From positions 124,001 through 188,000 of the forward strand of contig SVNC01000002.1 in the NCBI GenBank assembly GCA_015067025.1: a DNA stretch of 64,000 nt, read 5' to 3'. This document shows positions 25,303 through 34,549 of this stretch, piece by piece. Numbering within the stretch: the stretch's first letter is position 1; every line of letters begins with the position of its first letter. This DNA comes from Oscillospiraceae bacterium. GTDB lineage: Bacteria > Bacillota > Clostridia > Oscillospirales > Ruminococcaceae. The position numbers and the translations under genes were made by a program. A model generated the notes under the pieces. It saw only the letters and a program-made list of their open reading frames with translations. It searched no databases and had not been told where the DNA came from.

Positions 25303-26277
25303 TTACATATCTAAATATATCTTCATTTTGTTGTATTGATTAACTAAATTTCTATCGGTTGTTTGGTACTCATCAGAATAACTATTATAACTACCATAAG
25401 GATTAATAACAAGATTAGAAAAGTTTTGATAAAGTTCAACAAATGATTTTAGTTCATTATATATTTCAGTGTAATCGTCAGGTACTTCTGTCATAAACTT
25501 CATCATTTCAATTATATCCTCGTTAGCAATTTCAATTTTAGAAATGGAAGTTTTATAATCAGGTTCTTCAAAAAGGGTTGTCAACGCATCATTGAAGTCG
25601 CTATAAAATATGCCGTTATTTTTTGTAAATTTATCCGTTGTAGTATCTGATTTTTGAGTTATGCAATTTTTCCATACGTTTAATGTGAGATTACCAATAT
25701 TTTCACATTCAGCACCGCTTTTCAAAATTGCGCTGACTATTAATTTTGAATTATCTTTATATGATATGCGATTATTCTTCGTTATAATTTCGTTTTTTTG
25801 ATTTTCGCTTATAAACTCTTTTCCATAAAAGAATTTATAATAAGTATTTATCAATTCAATTGCCGAAAGGTAGTACTGTATAGGTAAACAAGAGCCTAAA
25901 GAAACATTTAATGATGCTAAACCTAAGCCTGCGTTAGCTAAGGATAAATCTAATGGTCCTCTTTTTATATCATCTGCAAATTTAGAGTAATCAGTGTCAC
26001 TATCTAATTCTAACTCAATTTTATCCATTACATGAATTTTACTTGCAAATTCTATTAATTCATCATTTGCAAAAGTATTATTTGTCATCATTTCTTTATG
26101 TGCTTGTTCAAAATCATCAAACATTTCGGATATATTTTTAATCTCAGCATCATTTAATAAAAATGCCTGTATTACTTCGAAGCGAATGCCTCCTCCATTA
26201 GAACAACCACTTAATGTCACAATAGATGTGAACACCATTGCTAATGATAGCATAAAGGAAATAACTTTCTTTTTCAT
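25303..26277 (-). CDS. Hypothetical lipoprotein
   Basis: 324 aa. Lipoprotein signal peptide with lipobox LSGC (Cys25) after a hydrophobic core (VISFMLSLAMVFTSIVT). The mature part is helical and Asn/Asp/Glu-rich with no recognised motif. GAGAGG ribosome site. AT-rich like its neighbour, the divergent small XRE gene, with which it shares a repeat-bearing intergenic region; this suggests a regulator-target pair and possibly acquired DNA. Confidence 0.7.
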   Translation of the reverse strand: MKKKVISFMLSLAMVFTSIVTLSGCSNGGGIRFEVIQAFLLNDAEIKNISEMFDDFEQAHKEMMTNNTFANDELIEFASKIHVMDKIELELDSDTDYSKFADDIKRGPLDLSLANAGLGLASLNVSLGSCLPIQYYLSAIELINTYYKFFYGKEFISENQKNEIITKNNRISYKDNSKLIVSAILKSGAECENIGNLTLNVWKNCITQKSDTTTDKFTKNNGIFYSDFNDALTTLFEEPDYKTSISKIEIANEDIIEMMKFMTEVPDDYTEIYNELKSFVELYQNFSNLVINPYGSYNSYSDEYQTTDRNLVNQYNKMKIYLDM

Positions 26278-26309
26278 AATTTCAACCTCTCTTCTTTATA
26301 TTTGTCAAA

Positions 26310-26449
26310 ACAACGAAATTTAAGTAAAATTTCGTTGTATCGAGTCAGATGATTTTTACTTTGTTGTAGAATTTTATTTAATTATAGCACATAAAATACT
26401 ATCTGTCAATAAGAAATTCTATTTAGTAAACAGTTTTTATTTTGTTGTA
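26310..26449. promoter_or_regulatory. Candidate operator array between lipoprotein and XRE genes
   Basis: A 12-bp perfect inverted repeat ACAACGAAATTT / AAATTTCGTTGT (26310-26321, 26327-26338) and two more copies of the core TTTGTTGTA at 26360-26368 and 26441-26449. The last copy sits 18 bases before the XRE ribosome site. The repetition of (T)TYGTTGTA suggests binding sites for the divergent XRE regulator. Confidence 0.5.
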
Positions 26450-26479
26450 AAAATGTTATCATTGACTAGAGGTGATAGA

Positions 26480-26812
26480 ATGAAAATTGATTATAAAAAG
26501 ATAGGAAAACGTATATCAAAACGAAGAAAAGAACTTGGCCTAAAGCAATATGAGGTTTGCGAAATGATAGATGTTAATTATAAATATCTCTCAAATCTTG
26601 AAACAGGTCGTAGTGCACCAAGTCTGGAACTTATTATGAACTTATGTGATGTTTTGCAAACAACCCCTAACTATTTTCTGATTGGTACATCATTTGAATC
26701 ACATTATGATAAAGATATCACTTCCAAAATCACCTCGTTATCTGATGAACATAAGTATGTGGTAAGTGAAATGATTAGGCTTTTGTTAAATATTGAAAAT
26801 AATGAAATATAG
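26480..26812 (+). CDS. Small XRE-family regulator
   Basis: 110 aa from the ATG at 26480, which has AGAGGTG 5 bases upstream; an in-frame ATG at 26453 lacks a ribosome site. Helix-turn-helix at residues about 6-65 (IGKRISKRRKELGLKQYEV, YKYLSNLETGRSAPSLELI, TTPNYFLIG), with a short C-terminal helix likely for dimerisation. Probably regulates itself and the divergent lipoprotein gene through the shared repeats. Confidence 0.85.
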   Translation: MKIDYKKIGKRISKRRKELGLKQYEVCEMIDVNYKYLSNLETGRSAPSLELIMNLCDVLQTTPNYFLIGTSFESHYDKDITSKITSLSDEHKYVVSEMIRLLLNIENNEI

Positions 26813-26817
26813 AATTA

Positions 26818-26848
26818 ATCCCCGTAAAAAATACGGGGATGTTTTTTT
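26818..26848 (+). terminator. Intrinsic terminator of small XRE gene
   Basis: ATCCCCGTA / TACGGGGAT with a 5-base A loop, followed by seven Ts. Confidence 0.92.
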
Positions 26849-26904
26849 GGCTGTTATTTGTAAATTTTAAATATAATGTCCATGCTCTTTTATTTGCTTT
26901 TTGC

Positions 26905-26966
26905 ACAAAAAATAATGTCTGCCATTTCACGGATAATTTCTTTACTAACCGCTATAGACAGACATT
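26905..26966 (-). terminator. Probable terminator of the hydrogenase operon
   Basis: On the minus strand AATGTCTG pairs with CAGACATT around a 37-base inner region with partial pairing, followed by ATTATTTTTT. It lies about 70 bases past the hydA stop; the long loop lowers certainty. Confidence 0.6.
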
Positions 26967-27033
26967 TTAATAATATAAAGCTTTATAAACACATTTTATA
27001 TTATGTGTAATTTAACTTTTTTATAACTTACAA

Positions 27034-28785
27034 TTACTTGCTTAAGTTGCTTGCCTTGTAAGTTGTGTGGAGAAGCTCGTGAGCCTTGTGGCTACCGGGT
27101 TCACCTAAGAAGTTTTCATAAACTTCCTTAACGTCAGCACTTTCGTGTGACTTTCTTACTGTGTTAGCGTTGTCGAGGCTGTAAAGAGCCTTAGCACGCT
27201 CAGCACGGATATCTGTGAAGTTGTGAACGTCAGCAGGCTGGATAACCTGACCACCACCGTTTACACAACCGCCGGGGCAAGCCATGATTTCGATGAAGTG
27301 ACATTCAACTTCGCCGTTCTTAACCTGGTTTAAGAACTTCTTAGCATTTGCAAGACCGGAAACAACTGCTACCTTAACAGTTAAATCGCCAACCTTGTAT
27401 TCAGCCATCTTGATACCTTCAACGCCTCTTACGTCGTTGAATTCGATGGGGCTGTCAGCATTTTCGCCTGTGAGCTTCCATACTGCAGTTCTGAGAGCTG
27501 CTTCCATAACGCCGCCTGTAGCACCGAAGATAACAGCAGCACCTGTACCTGTACCGAGAGGAGAATCAGCCTTTTCATCAGGAAGATCTCTGAAGCGTAA
27601 ACCAGCCTTGTTGATCATCTTAACGAGTTCTCTTGTTGTGATAGCAATATCAACGTCAGGAACACCAGCTGCAGACTGATCATCTCTGCCGATCTCAAAC
27701 TTCTTAGCTGTACAAGGCATAACGGATACACTTACGATGTTCTTGGGGTCAATACCCATCTTCTGTGCCCAGTATGTCTTTGTGATAGCACCGTTCATCT
27801 GCTGAGGAGACTTGCAGGAAGAAAGGTTAGGAATGAATTTGGGGAAGTATGCTTCGCAGAAACGAATCCATCCGGGTGAGCAGGATGTGATCATAGGAAG
27901 AACACCGCCATTTGTAACTCTGTCTAAGAATTCGTGTGACTCTTCCATAATTGTAAGGTCAGCACCGAAGTTTGTATCAAATACAGCGTTGAAGCCGAGT
28001 CTCTTAAGAGCTGCAACCATCTTACCTTCAACGGGAGTACCCATTTCGTAACCGAAAGCTTCACCAAGAGAAGCTCTTACAGCGGGAGCTGTCTGAACAA
28101 CTACAACCTTTTCAGGATCAGCGAGTGCTTCCCAAACCTTATCTGTATCATCCTTTTCAGAAAGAGCGCCTGTAGGACAAGCTGTGATACACTGACCGCA
28201 GGATACACATGCTGTTTCTGCTAAAGGCATTTCAAATGCACTTGCGATAGAAGTGTTAAAGCCACGGTTGTTAGCACCGATTACACCGATATCCTGAGTG
28301 ATACCGCATGCAGCGATACAACGACGGCAGAGGATACACTTGTTGTTATCTCTGTACATATGCTTAGCACTTAAATCAATATCGTACTGATTCTTAACGC
28401 CTTCAAAATACGTTGAATTATCAACACCGAGTTCTTTACAAAGCTGCTGAAGTTCGCAGTTGCCACTTCTTGAACATGCAAGGCAGTCCATATTGTGGTT
28501 TGAAAGAATGAGCTGAAGTGTCATCTTTCTGCTTTCGAGAACAGCAGGGGAATGAGTTAAAATGTTCTTACCCTCATCGAACTTAGAAAGAGGGTATACA
28601 CAAGAAGCAACAAGGCTTCTCGCACCTGTCATTTCAACTACGCAGATACGGCAAGCACCAATTGCATTGGTGTCCTTTAACCAGCAGAGAGTAGGAATTC
28701 TGATACCGTTAGCACGACATGCTTCAAGTATGGTAGTTCCTTCTTCTACGGAGTATTCTATGCCGTTAATTTTAATATTAACCAT
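27034..28785 (-). CDS. hydA: [FeFe]-hydrogenase catalytic subunit HydA (NADH/ferredoxin-dependent type)
   Basis: 583 aa from MVNIKINGIEYS; an upstream in-frame extension lies inside hydB and is rejected. Domains in order: [2Fe-2S] plant-type ferredoxin (residues 1-75), His/Cys [4Fe-4S] region (HNMDCLACSRSGNCELQQLC), 2[4Fe-4S] ferredoxin (CILCRRCIAAC, CVSCGQCITACP), then the H-cluster domain with L1 TSCSPGW, L2 MPCTAKKFE, L3 MACPGGCVNGGGQ, and a small-subunit-like tail. Reduces protons to H2. With HydB and HydC it forms the trimeric, electron-bifurcating type of complex that uses NADH and reduced ferredoxin together. Confidence 0.95.
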   Translation of the reverse strand: MVNIKINGIEYSVEEGTTILEACRANGIRIPTLCWLKDTNAIGACRICVVEMTGARSLVASCVYPLSKFDEGKNILTHSPAVLESRKMTLQLILSNHNMDCLACSRSGNCELQQLCKELGVDNSTYFEGVKNQYDIDLSAKHMYRDNNKCILCRRCIAACGITQDIGVIGANNRGFNTSIASAFEMPLAETACVSCGQCITACPTGALSEKDDTDKVWEALADPEKVVVVQTAPAVRASLGEAFGYEMGTPVEGKMVAALKRLGFNAVFDTNFGADLTIMEESHEFLDRVTNGGVLPMITSCSPGWIRFCEAYFPKFIPNLSSCKSPQQMNGAITKTYWAQKMGIDPKNIVSVSVMPCTAKKFEIGRDDQSAAGVPDVDIAITTRELVKMINKAGLRFRDLPDEKADSPLGTGTGAAVIFGATGGVMEAALRTAVWKLTGENADSPIEFNDVRGVEGIKMAEYKVGDLTVKVAVVSGLANAKKFLNQVKNGEVECHFIEIMACPGGCVNGGGQVIQPADVHNFTDIRAERAKALYSLDNANTVRKSHESADVKEVYENFLGEPGSHKAHELLHTTYKASNLSK

Positions 28786-28825
28786 AGTATAAAATTTCCT
28801 TTCATAATCCGTTATCGTTTGCTGA

Positions 28826-30619
28826 TTATTCCTTGATAATAGCACCGAACTTACACTTAGACATACAAGCACCGCACTTGATACACTTAGTTGTATCAAT
28901 TACATGAGGCTGCTTAACTGCGCCGGAGATTGCACCAACAGGACAAGCTCTTGCACAAGCTGTACAACCCTTACACTTGTCTTCAACAACCTTGTATGTA
29001 AGAAGATCCTGACATACGCCGGCGGGACACTTCTTGTCAACAACGTGAGCGATGTATTCGTCCTTGAAATAACGGAGTGTGGAGAGAACAGGGTTAGGAG
29101 CTGTCTGACCAAGACCGCAAAGTGAATTGTTCTTGATATAGTAGCAAAGCTTTTCCATCTTGTCGATATCTTCGAGAGTAGCGTTACCGGAAGTAATCTT
29201 TTCGAGCATTTCGTAAAGACGCTTTGTACCGATACGGCAAGGTGTACATTTACCGCAGGATTCATCAACTGTGAATTCGAGGAAGAACTTAGCGATATCA
29301 ACCATACAGTTGTCTTCGTCCATAACGATAAGTCCGCCTGAACCCATCATAGAACCGATAGCGATAAGGTTATCGTAGTCGATTTCTACGTCGATAAGAT
29401 CCATAGGAATGCATCCGCCTGAAGGACCGCCTGTCTGAGCAGCCTTGAACTTCTTGCCGTTAGGGATACCGCCACCGATTTCGTATACAACTTCACGGAG
29501 TGTAGTACCCATAGGAATTTCTACAAGACCTGTGTTGTTGATCTTACCACCGAGTGCGAATACCTTTGTACCCTTGGACTTTTCGGTACCCATGGATGTG
29601 AACCAGTCAACACCCTTTAAGATGATCTGAGGAATATTTGCATAAGTTTCAACGTTATTAAGAACAGTAGGCTTTCTGAAAAGACCGCTTTCTGCAGGGA
29701 AGGGAGGTCTGGGTCTGGGTTCGCCTCTATTACCTTCGATAGATGTCATAAGAGCAGTTTCTTCACCACATACGAAAGCACCTGCACCAAGACGGATTTC
29801 AAGATTGAACTTGAAGTCTGTACCGAAAATGTTTTCGCCGAGAAGACCGTATTCCTTAGCCTGATCGATAGCAATCTGTAAACGGTTTACTGCGATAGGA
29901 TATTCAGCACGTACGTAAACGTAACCCTGTGTTGCACCGATTGCATAGCCTGCGATAGCCATAGCTTCGATAAGTGCGTGGGGGTCACCTTCAAGGATTG
30001 AACGGTCCATAAATGCACCGGGGTCACCTTCGTCGGCGTTACAGCAAACGTACTTCTGGTCTGCATCCTTTACGAGATCCTTAGCGAGCTGCCATTTCTT
30101 ACCTGTGGGGAATCCACCGCCGCCTCTGCCTCTGAGACCTGAATCAAGAATTGTCTTGATAACGTCATCGGGAGTCATTTCATTAAGTACCTTGTAAAGA
30201 GCCTGGTAGCCGTCTACACCGATATATTCTTCGATGTTTTCGGGGTTAATAACACCACAGTTTCTGAGAGCTACACGCTTCTGCTTCTTATAGAAGTTTG
30301 TTTCGTTAAGAGATTTGATTTCGTTCTGAGCAACTGTTTCATCATAAACGAGACGAGTAACAACACGACCCTTTAAGAGGTGCTCTTCAACGATTTCAGG
30401 GATATCATCAATGTTTACTGTAGAGTAGAATGTACCCTCGGGGTAAACAATCATAATAGGACCAAGTGCACAAAGACCGAAGCAACCGGTTCTTACAACC
30501 TTAACTTCGTCGGCAAGTCCATTTTTTGCAATTTCTTCTTCAAGTTTGTCGGCGATTTTCATACTGCCTGATGATGTACAACCAGTACCACCGCAAATAA
30601 GAACTTGTGAACGATACAT
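28826..30619 (-). CDS. hydB: Hydrogenase subunit HydB (NuoF-like, NADH-binding)
   Basis: 597 aa. N-terminal thioredoxin-like [2Fe-2S] domain (CGGTGCTSSGS ... GCFGLCALGP), NuoF core with the FMN/NADH glycine-rich loop LRGRGGGGFPTGKKW, SLBB segment, the [4Fe-4S] site ESCGKCTPCRIG, and a C-terminal 2[4Fe-4S] ferredoxin (CKGCTACARACP, CIKCGACMSKC). It is the NADH-oxidising flavoprotein of the trimeric hydrogenase. 40 bases upstream of hydA in the same operon. Confidence 0.94.
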   Translation of the reverse strand: MYRSQVLICGGTGCTSSGSMKIADKLEEEIAKNGLADEVKVVRTGCFGLCALGPIMIVYPEGTFYSTVNIDDIPEIVEEHLLKGRVVTRLVYDETVAQNEIKSLNETNFYKKQKRVALRNCGVINPENIEEYIGVDGYQALYKVLNEMTPDDVIKTILDSGLRGRGGGGFPTGKKWQLAKDLVKDADQKYVCCNADEGDPGAFMDRSILEGDPHALIEAMAIAGYAIGATQGYVYVRAEYPIAVNRLQIAIDQAKEYGLLGENIFGTDFKFNLEIRLGAGAFVCGEETALMTSIEGNRGEPRPRPPFPAESGLFRKPTVLNNVETYANIPQIILKGVDWFTSMGTEKSKGTKVFALGGKINNTGLVEIPMGTTLREVVYEIGGGIPNGKKFKAAQTGGPSGGCIPMDLIDVEIDYDNLIAIGSMMGSGGLIVMDEDNCMVDIAKFFLEFTVDESCGKCTPCRIGTKRLYEMLEKITSGNATLEDIDKMEKLCYYIKNNSLCGLGQTAPNPVLSTLRYFKDEYIAHVVDKKCPAGVCQDLLTYKVVEDKCKGCTACARACPVGAISGAVKQPHVIDTTKCIKCGACMSKCKFGAIIKE

Positions 30620-30642
30620 ATTTATCTTATCCTTTCAAAATA

Positions 30643-31014
30643 TTACTTCATTACGGAATTGATTGTGTACTTTGTAACAACTTCTCCGCCGATAAGGTGA
30701 AGCTCAATAACTTCAGCAGCCTTTTCAGCTGTCATCTTTACGTAAGTTACCTTATCCTTGCCGGGCTGGTTGATTTCAACGATAGGCTCGTACTGGCAAA
30801 GACCTGCACAACCTGACTGTACAACCATTATGTTTTCAAGATTTTTTTCCTGAACAGCATCAGAGAATGCCTTAAGAACAGGTCTTGCACCGGCTGCAAT
30901 ACCGCATGTAGCCATACCGACTACAACTCTTATAGCATTTTCATCTTCTGCTCTTAAGTTAACCTGAGCTTGCATTTTATTGCGAATAGCCATTAATTCT
31001 TCAAGCGTCTTCAT
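30643..31014 (-). CDS. Thioredoxin-like [2Fe-2S] ferredoxin
   Basis: 123 aa. The cysteine pattern MATCGIAAGA ... VQSGCAGLCQYEPIV is that of the thioredoxin-like ferredoxin domain, also seen at the HydB N-terminus; the first of the usual four Cys pairs is spaced TCGIAAG rather than CxxxxC. In clostridial hydrogenase operons this small protein sits between hydC and hydB and probably passes electrons within or to the complex. Confidence 0.85.
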   Translation of the reverse strand: MKTLEELMAIRNKMQAQVNLRAEDENAIRVVVGMATCGIAAGARPVLKAFSDAVQEKNLENIMVVQSGCAGLCQYEPIVEINQPGKDKVTYVKMTAEKAAEVIELHLIGGEVVTKYTINSVMK

Positions 31015-31041
31015 AAGTTTTACATTCCTTTCTTGAATGAG

Positions 31042-31599
31042 TTAAAATACTGCACCATTGTTTATCTCTGCAGTATTTTCATCCAAATACTGCTTTATGA
31101 ACACCGAAACTTCAGGTGTATTCAAGGGAGCGTTACCAAGAATTTTTCTGAACTCTCTCGTATCAAGTGTATATCCGTTTCCGTCAACTGTATAGGAATA
31201 GATAAAATCCTTATCATCATTAAGAGTTACAATTGTATGGATGGTGAACGTCATATCTCCGAGCGGCATTCTGTCAATGTGAGACAGTCCGAAAACAGCC
31301 TTTACTTTTGTACCTACTCCTTTTTCAGAAGTGATACTGAAACTTCCGCCTGTATTTTCTGCTGCCATTTTGAAGAAGGGGACACCAAGTCCTATTTTTC
31401 TTGTCTTTCTTGTTGTATAAAAAGGATCAACAACAGCTTTTACTTGTTGCTCGTCCATTCCGCAACCGTTGTCATTTATACACACTATAAGAGTATCAGC
31501 AGCTCTGTCAATTTCAACAGTGATTTCTGTCAGCATTGAGCCTGCGCTGATTGAATTCTGTGCAACGTCCAGTATATTAAGAGATATTTCCGGTAGCAT
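31042..31599 (-). CDS. ATP-binding protein (GHKL/HATPase domain)
   Basis: 185 aa. N-box DVAQNSISAGS, G1 box NDNGCGMD, and a G2-like IGLGVPFFKMAAENTGG place it among histidine-kinase-type ATPases, but there is no H-box or sensor. The C-terminal 70 residues are extra. It overlaps the hydrogenase operon tightly (2 bases after hydC) and is a regular companion of such operons; a signalling or anti-sigma-like role is likely, perhaps with the sensory hydrogenase operon divergent from it. Confidence 0.82.
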   Translation of the reverse strand: MLPEISLNILDVAQNSISAGSMLTEITVEIDRAADTLIVCINDNGCGMDEQQVKAVVDPFYTTRKTRKIGLGVPFFKMAAENTGGSFSITSEKGVGTKVKAVFGLSHIDRMPLGDMTFTIHTIVTLNDDKDFIYSYTVDGNGYTLDTREFRKILGNAPLNTPEVSVFIKQYLDENTAEINNGAVF

Positions 31600-31601
31600 A
31601 A

Positions 31602-32102
31602 TTAGTCAGTGTACTTAGCTAAAACACTGTCAAGATCGTTTACTGTAAGCTTACCGTAAACATCATCATTAATTGTAAGTACGGGTGCGAGACCGCAAGC
31701 ACCTATGCAACGACATGCTTCAAGAGAATACTTACCGTCAGGTGTGCATTCGCCATCCTCAAGAGAAAACTTTTCCTTGAGCTTATTGTATAAGTCGCCG
31801 GAACCCTTAACGTAGCAAGCGGTACCGAGACATACGGAAATTTTGTATTTGCCCTTGGGGAAGAGAGAGAACTGAGCGTAGAATGTAACTACACCGTAAA
31901 TCTTTTCTAAGGGAATACCGGTTTCTTCAGCGATGATTGTCTGTACTTCGATAGGAAGATAGCCGTAAATGTCCTGAGCCTGCTGAAGAATAGGCATCAG
32001 AGCACCCTGCTGACCTTTGTGTGCTGCGATAACTTCACGCAGAGCCTTTTCCTGCTCCGCAGTTCCGTTAAAGGGCACTGATTTTTTTTCTGTGGAACCC
32101 AT
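31602..32102 (-). CDS. hydC: Hydrogenase subunit HydC (NuoE-like, [2Fe-2S])
   Basis: 166 aa. Thioredoxin-like NuoE fold with the four cluster cysteines in CLGTACYVKGS and CRCIGACG, and the N-terminal helical part LMPILQQAQDIYGYLP typical of the family. First gene of the minus-strand operon hydC-ATPase-fdx-hydB-hydA. AAGGAGG ribosome site. Confidence 0.94.
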   Translation of the reverse strand: MGSTEKKSVPFNGTAEQEKALREVIAAHKGQQGALMPILQQAQDIYGYLPIEVQTIIAEETGIPLEKIYGVVTFYAQFSLFPKGKYKISVCLGTACYVKGSGDLYNKLKEKFSLEDGECTPDGKYSLEACRCIGACGLAPVLTINDDVYGKLTVNDLDSVLAKYTD

Positions 32103-32445
32103 TATAGAACCTCCTTGTGATTTCGCTGTGAGTCTGTTAAAAACTTATCACAGTACATATCAATAGTATACCACAAATCGCTGAAAATTTCTATTATAAT
32201 ATGTTACTAAAAAGAAATGTTTTATTTGTAGAATTTGTACAATTTTTTCAAAAATCGTCGTAAAGAGGACTCTTTTAGTCCGCTTTTATTGGAAGAATTG
32301 CACAAAAATTGCATCTATTTTTCAACTTTACACAATATGATTTATATGGTATAATTAAACAAGATGGTGTTAAGAGTATCTTTTTATCTTATGCACTATT
32401 CCTAAAAACAACGATCTTTTGCTTTTAAGCTGAAAGGAAATTTTT
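32103..32445. promoter_or_regulatory. Divergent regulatory region between the two hydrogenase operons
   Basis: 343 bases without a gene. A clear plus promoter is at 32327-32355; a minus-strand TATACT at 32165-32170 is the likely hydC -10 with a poor -35. AT-rich with runs of A and T. No Rex-type palindrome (TTGTTAA-N4-TTAACAA) was seen. Confidence 0.55.
32327..32355 (+). promoter_or_regulatory. Sigma-A promoter of the sensory hydrogenase operon
   Basis: TTTACA, 17-bp spacer, TATAAT, about 90 bases before the first start codon. Confidence 0.7.
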
Positions 32446-32796
32446 ATGACAATAAGAGAAATCAGCAAATTACTTGACGCAGAAATAATCTGTTGCGAAG
32501 AAAACGCAGATATGAATGTACACACAGCTTGCGGTTCAGACATGATGAGTGACGTATTAGCCTATGTAAAGGATCAGTCTGTATTGCTTACCGGGCTTTG
32601 TAATCCACAGGTTATAAGAACCGCTGAAATGATGGATATCATCTGTATAGTTTTTGTGAGAGGCAAAAGACCTGACGACGCTATGGTAGAGCTTGCCGTT
32701 GAGAGAGGTATTCCTTTGCTTTCTACCGGCCATCGTATGTTCAATAGTTGCGGTTTATTATACGATAACGGTCTTCGCGGCGGGGGTGATAACTGA
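32446..32796 (+). CDS. DRTGG-domain protein
   Basis: 116 aa. MTIREISKLLDAEIICCEEN, the central GSDMMSDVLAYVKDQSVLLTGL and the end GIPLLSTGHRMFNSCGLLY match small DRTGG-domain proteins. Such proteins recur in clostridial operons with HydS-type hydrogenases and PHP phosphoesterases; the domain is presumed to bind a ligand. First gene of the operon 32446-35592; ends in TGATG overlap with the next gene. Confidence 0.75.
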   Translation: MTIREISKLLDAEIICCEENADMNVHTACGSDMMSDVLAYVKDQSVLLTGLCNPQVIRTAEMMDIICIVFVRGKRPDDAMVELAVERGIPLLSTGHRMFNSCGLLYDNGLRGGGDN

Positions 32797-33218
32797 TGTT
32801 TGATACAATAAAATTTACGTATAAGGTTTCAGGTGACGATTTCACAAGAGCCGGTGAAGCATCGAGTGACGTAAAGGGCAAGCTCAAACAAATGAACGTT
32901 CCACCTGATGCAGTACGCAAGGTAGCCATATCTATGTATGAAGGTGAAATTAATATGGTTATCCACGCCGACGGCGGTGAAATAACGGTTGAAATCACCA
33001 AAGACTGTATCACAATGGTGCTTGCTGATAAAGGCCCGGGTATAAAAGATATCGATCAGGCTATGCAGGCGGGATTTTCCACTGCTCCCGATAATATAAG
33101 AACTCTTGGTTTCGGTGCAGGTATGGGTCTTCCTAACATGAAAAAATACAGTGATGAAATGAAGGTGGAAACTGAGCTCGGCGTTGGTACTACCGTAACC
33201 ATGAAAGTTTACATCTGA
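32796..33218 (+). CDS. Anti-sigma-factor-like serine kinase (RsbW-type ATPase)
   Basis: 140 aa. GHKL ATPase of the RsbW/SpoIIAB type: N-box region RKVAISMYEGEINMVIHA, G1 LADKGPGI, G2 GFGAGMGLPNMKKYSDEM, and end TTVTMKVYI. Such kinases bind sigma factors or anti-anti-sigma proteins. No partner sigma or STAS gene is adjacent; its place before a sensory hydrogenase suggests it relays redox or H2 state. Confidence 0.82.
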   Translation: MFDTIKFTYKVSGDDFTRAGEASSDVKGKLKQMNVPPDAVRKVAISMYEGEINMVIHADGGEITVEITKDCITMVLADKGPGIKDIDQAMQAGFSTAPDNIRTLGFGAGMGLPNMKKYSDEMKVETELGVGTTVTMKVYI

Positions 33219-33270
33219 TCTTACATAACAATAATATATATAAATTCTCCAAAGAAAAGAGGGGATTACA

Positions 33271-34524
33271 ATGGATAATTTCTATCATTCTGTACATTTG
33301 GACAGTTCGCTATGCAAGGGATGTATCAATTGTATAAAGCGATGTCCTACTCAGGCAATAAGGGTACATAACGGAAAAGCCGTTATTAAAAATGCGTTCT
33401 GTATAGATTGCGGCGAGTGCATAAGAATATGCCCTCACCATGCAAAACAAGCTTCTTACGATAGTCTTGATGTACTAAATGATTATGAATATAAAATAGC
33501 TTTACCTGCACCATCACTTTATGCTCAGTTCAATAACGTAGATGACGCAAATATCGTTCTCAGAGCCCTTATTGGTATGGGTTTTGATGACGTATATGAA
33601 GTCAGCGGTGCCGCAGAACTTGTATCCGAAATGTCAAGAAAATACATTGAAGAACATCCTGAAGGAAAACCATTTATAAGTACCGCCTGTCCTACGGTCG
33701 TAAGACTTGTAAGAGCGAGATTTCCTAATCTTATCGACCATCTTCTGCCTTTTAATGCTCCTGTAGAGCTTGCCGCTTCACTTGCAAGAAAAAAAGCTAT
33801 CGAAGAAACAAAATTACCATCAGAAAAAATCGGTGTAATTTTCATCTCCCCCTGTCCTGCAAAGGTGTCAGCTTGCAAACAAGGACTCGGCATCAAAAAA
33901 TCAGACGTTGATGCCGTTGTAGCTATTAAAGAAGTTTACCCCAAACTACTTCCGCACATGACCAATAACGATGATTTATCATCAGATTTCGTCCGTTCAG
34001 GCAGAATCGGTGTCGGCTGGGGCAACAGTGGCGGCGAAGCAGGTGGTTTGCTTACTGACAGCTATCTCGCAGCGGACGGAATTGAAAACGTTATAAGAGT
34101 ACTTGAAGATTTAGAAGATCAAAAGTTCGGAGAGCTTGATTTTATCGAACTTAACGCTTGCAGCGGCGGCTGTGTAGGCGGTGTACTTAACGTAGAAAAC
34201 CCATACGTGGCACAGGCAAAACTAAAAAAGCTCTGCAAGTATCTTCCTGTAGCAAGAAATCATGTCAACGGAACTTATGTCGATCGTGCGTTCTGGGATG
34301 AGCCTATTGAATATACGCCCGTATTTAAACTCGGTAAAACCTTTACAGAAAGTTTTGATAAAATGAAGTTCGTCGAAATGCTTTGTACCGAATTACCCGG
34401 TCTCGACTGCGGATCGTGCGGTGCACCTACTTGTAAGGCTCTTGCTGAAGATATCGTCAGGGGAGAGGCGTCAGTAAATGACTGCATCTTTGTTTTAAAA
34501 GAATTCTTTAACAATAAACAATAA
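33271..34524 (+). CDS. Sensory-type [FeFe]-hydrogenase (HydS-like)
   Basis: 417 aa. N-terminal 2[4Fe-4S] ferredoxin (CKGCINCIKRCP, CIDCGECIRICP), an H-cluster domain with altered loops (L1 STACPTVV, L2 SPCPAKV, L3 NACSGGC), and a C-terminal [4Fe-4S] domain CGSCGAPTC. In L1 the proton-relay Cys of catalytic enzymes is Ala, as known for group C/D putative sensory hydrogenases. It lacks a PAS domain. Probably senses H2 or redox state and signals through the neighbouring RsbW-like kinase, rather than turning over H2 at high rate. GAGGGG ribosome site. Confidence 0.85.
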   Translation: MDNFYHSVHLDSSLCKGCINCIKRCPTQAIRVHNGKAVIKNAFCIDCGECIRICPHHAKQASYDSLDVLNDYEYKIALPAPSLYAQFNNVDDANIVLRALIGMGFDDVYEVSGAAELVSEMSRKYIEEHPEGKPFISTACPTVVRLVRARFPNLIDHLLPFNAPVELAASLARKKAIEETKLPSEKIGVIFISPCPAKVSACKQGLGIKKSDVDAVVAIKEVYPKLLPHMTNNDDLSSDFVRSGRIGVGWGNSGGEAGGLLTDSYLAADGIENVIRVLEDLEDQKFGELDFIELNACSGGCVGGVLNVENPYVAQAKLKKLCKYLPVARNHVNGTYVDRAFWDEPIEYTPVFKLGKTFTESFDKMKFVEMLCTELPGLDCGSCGAPTCKALAEDIVRGEASVNDCIFVLKEFFNNKQ

Positions 34525-34549
34525 AAAATATATCGAAAGGATTTTTACA

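Noticed and set aside
28786-28899. N-terminal extension of HydA
   Set aside because: The extra 38 residues read through the hydB end; MVNIKINGIEYS is the normal start.
32103-32445. Rex-binding site between hydrogenase operons
   Set aside because: No TTGTTAA-N4-TTAACAA-like palindrome was found on reading both strands.
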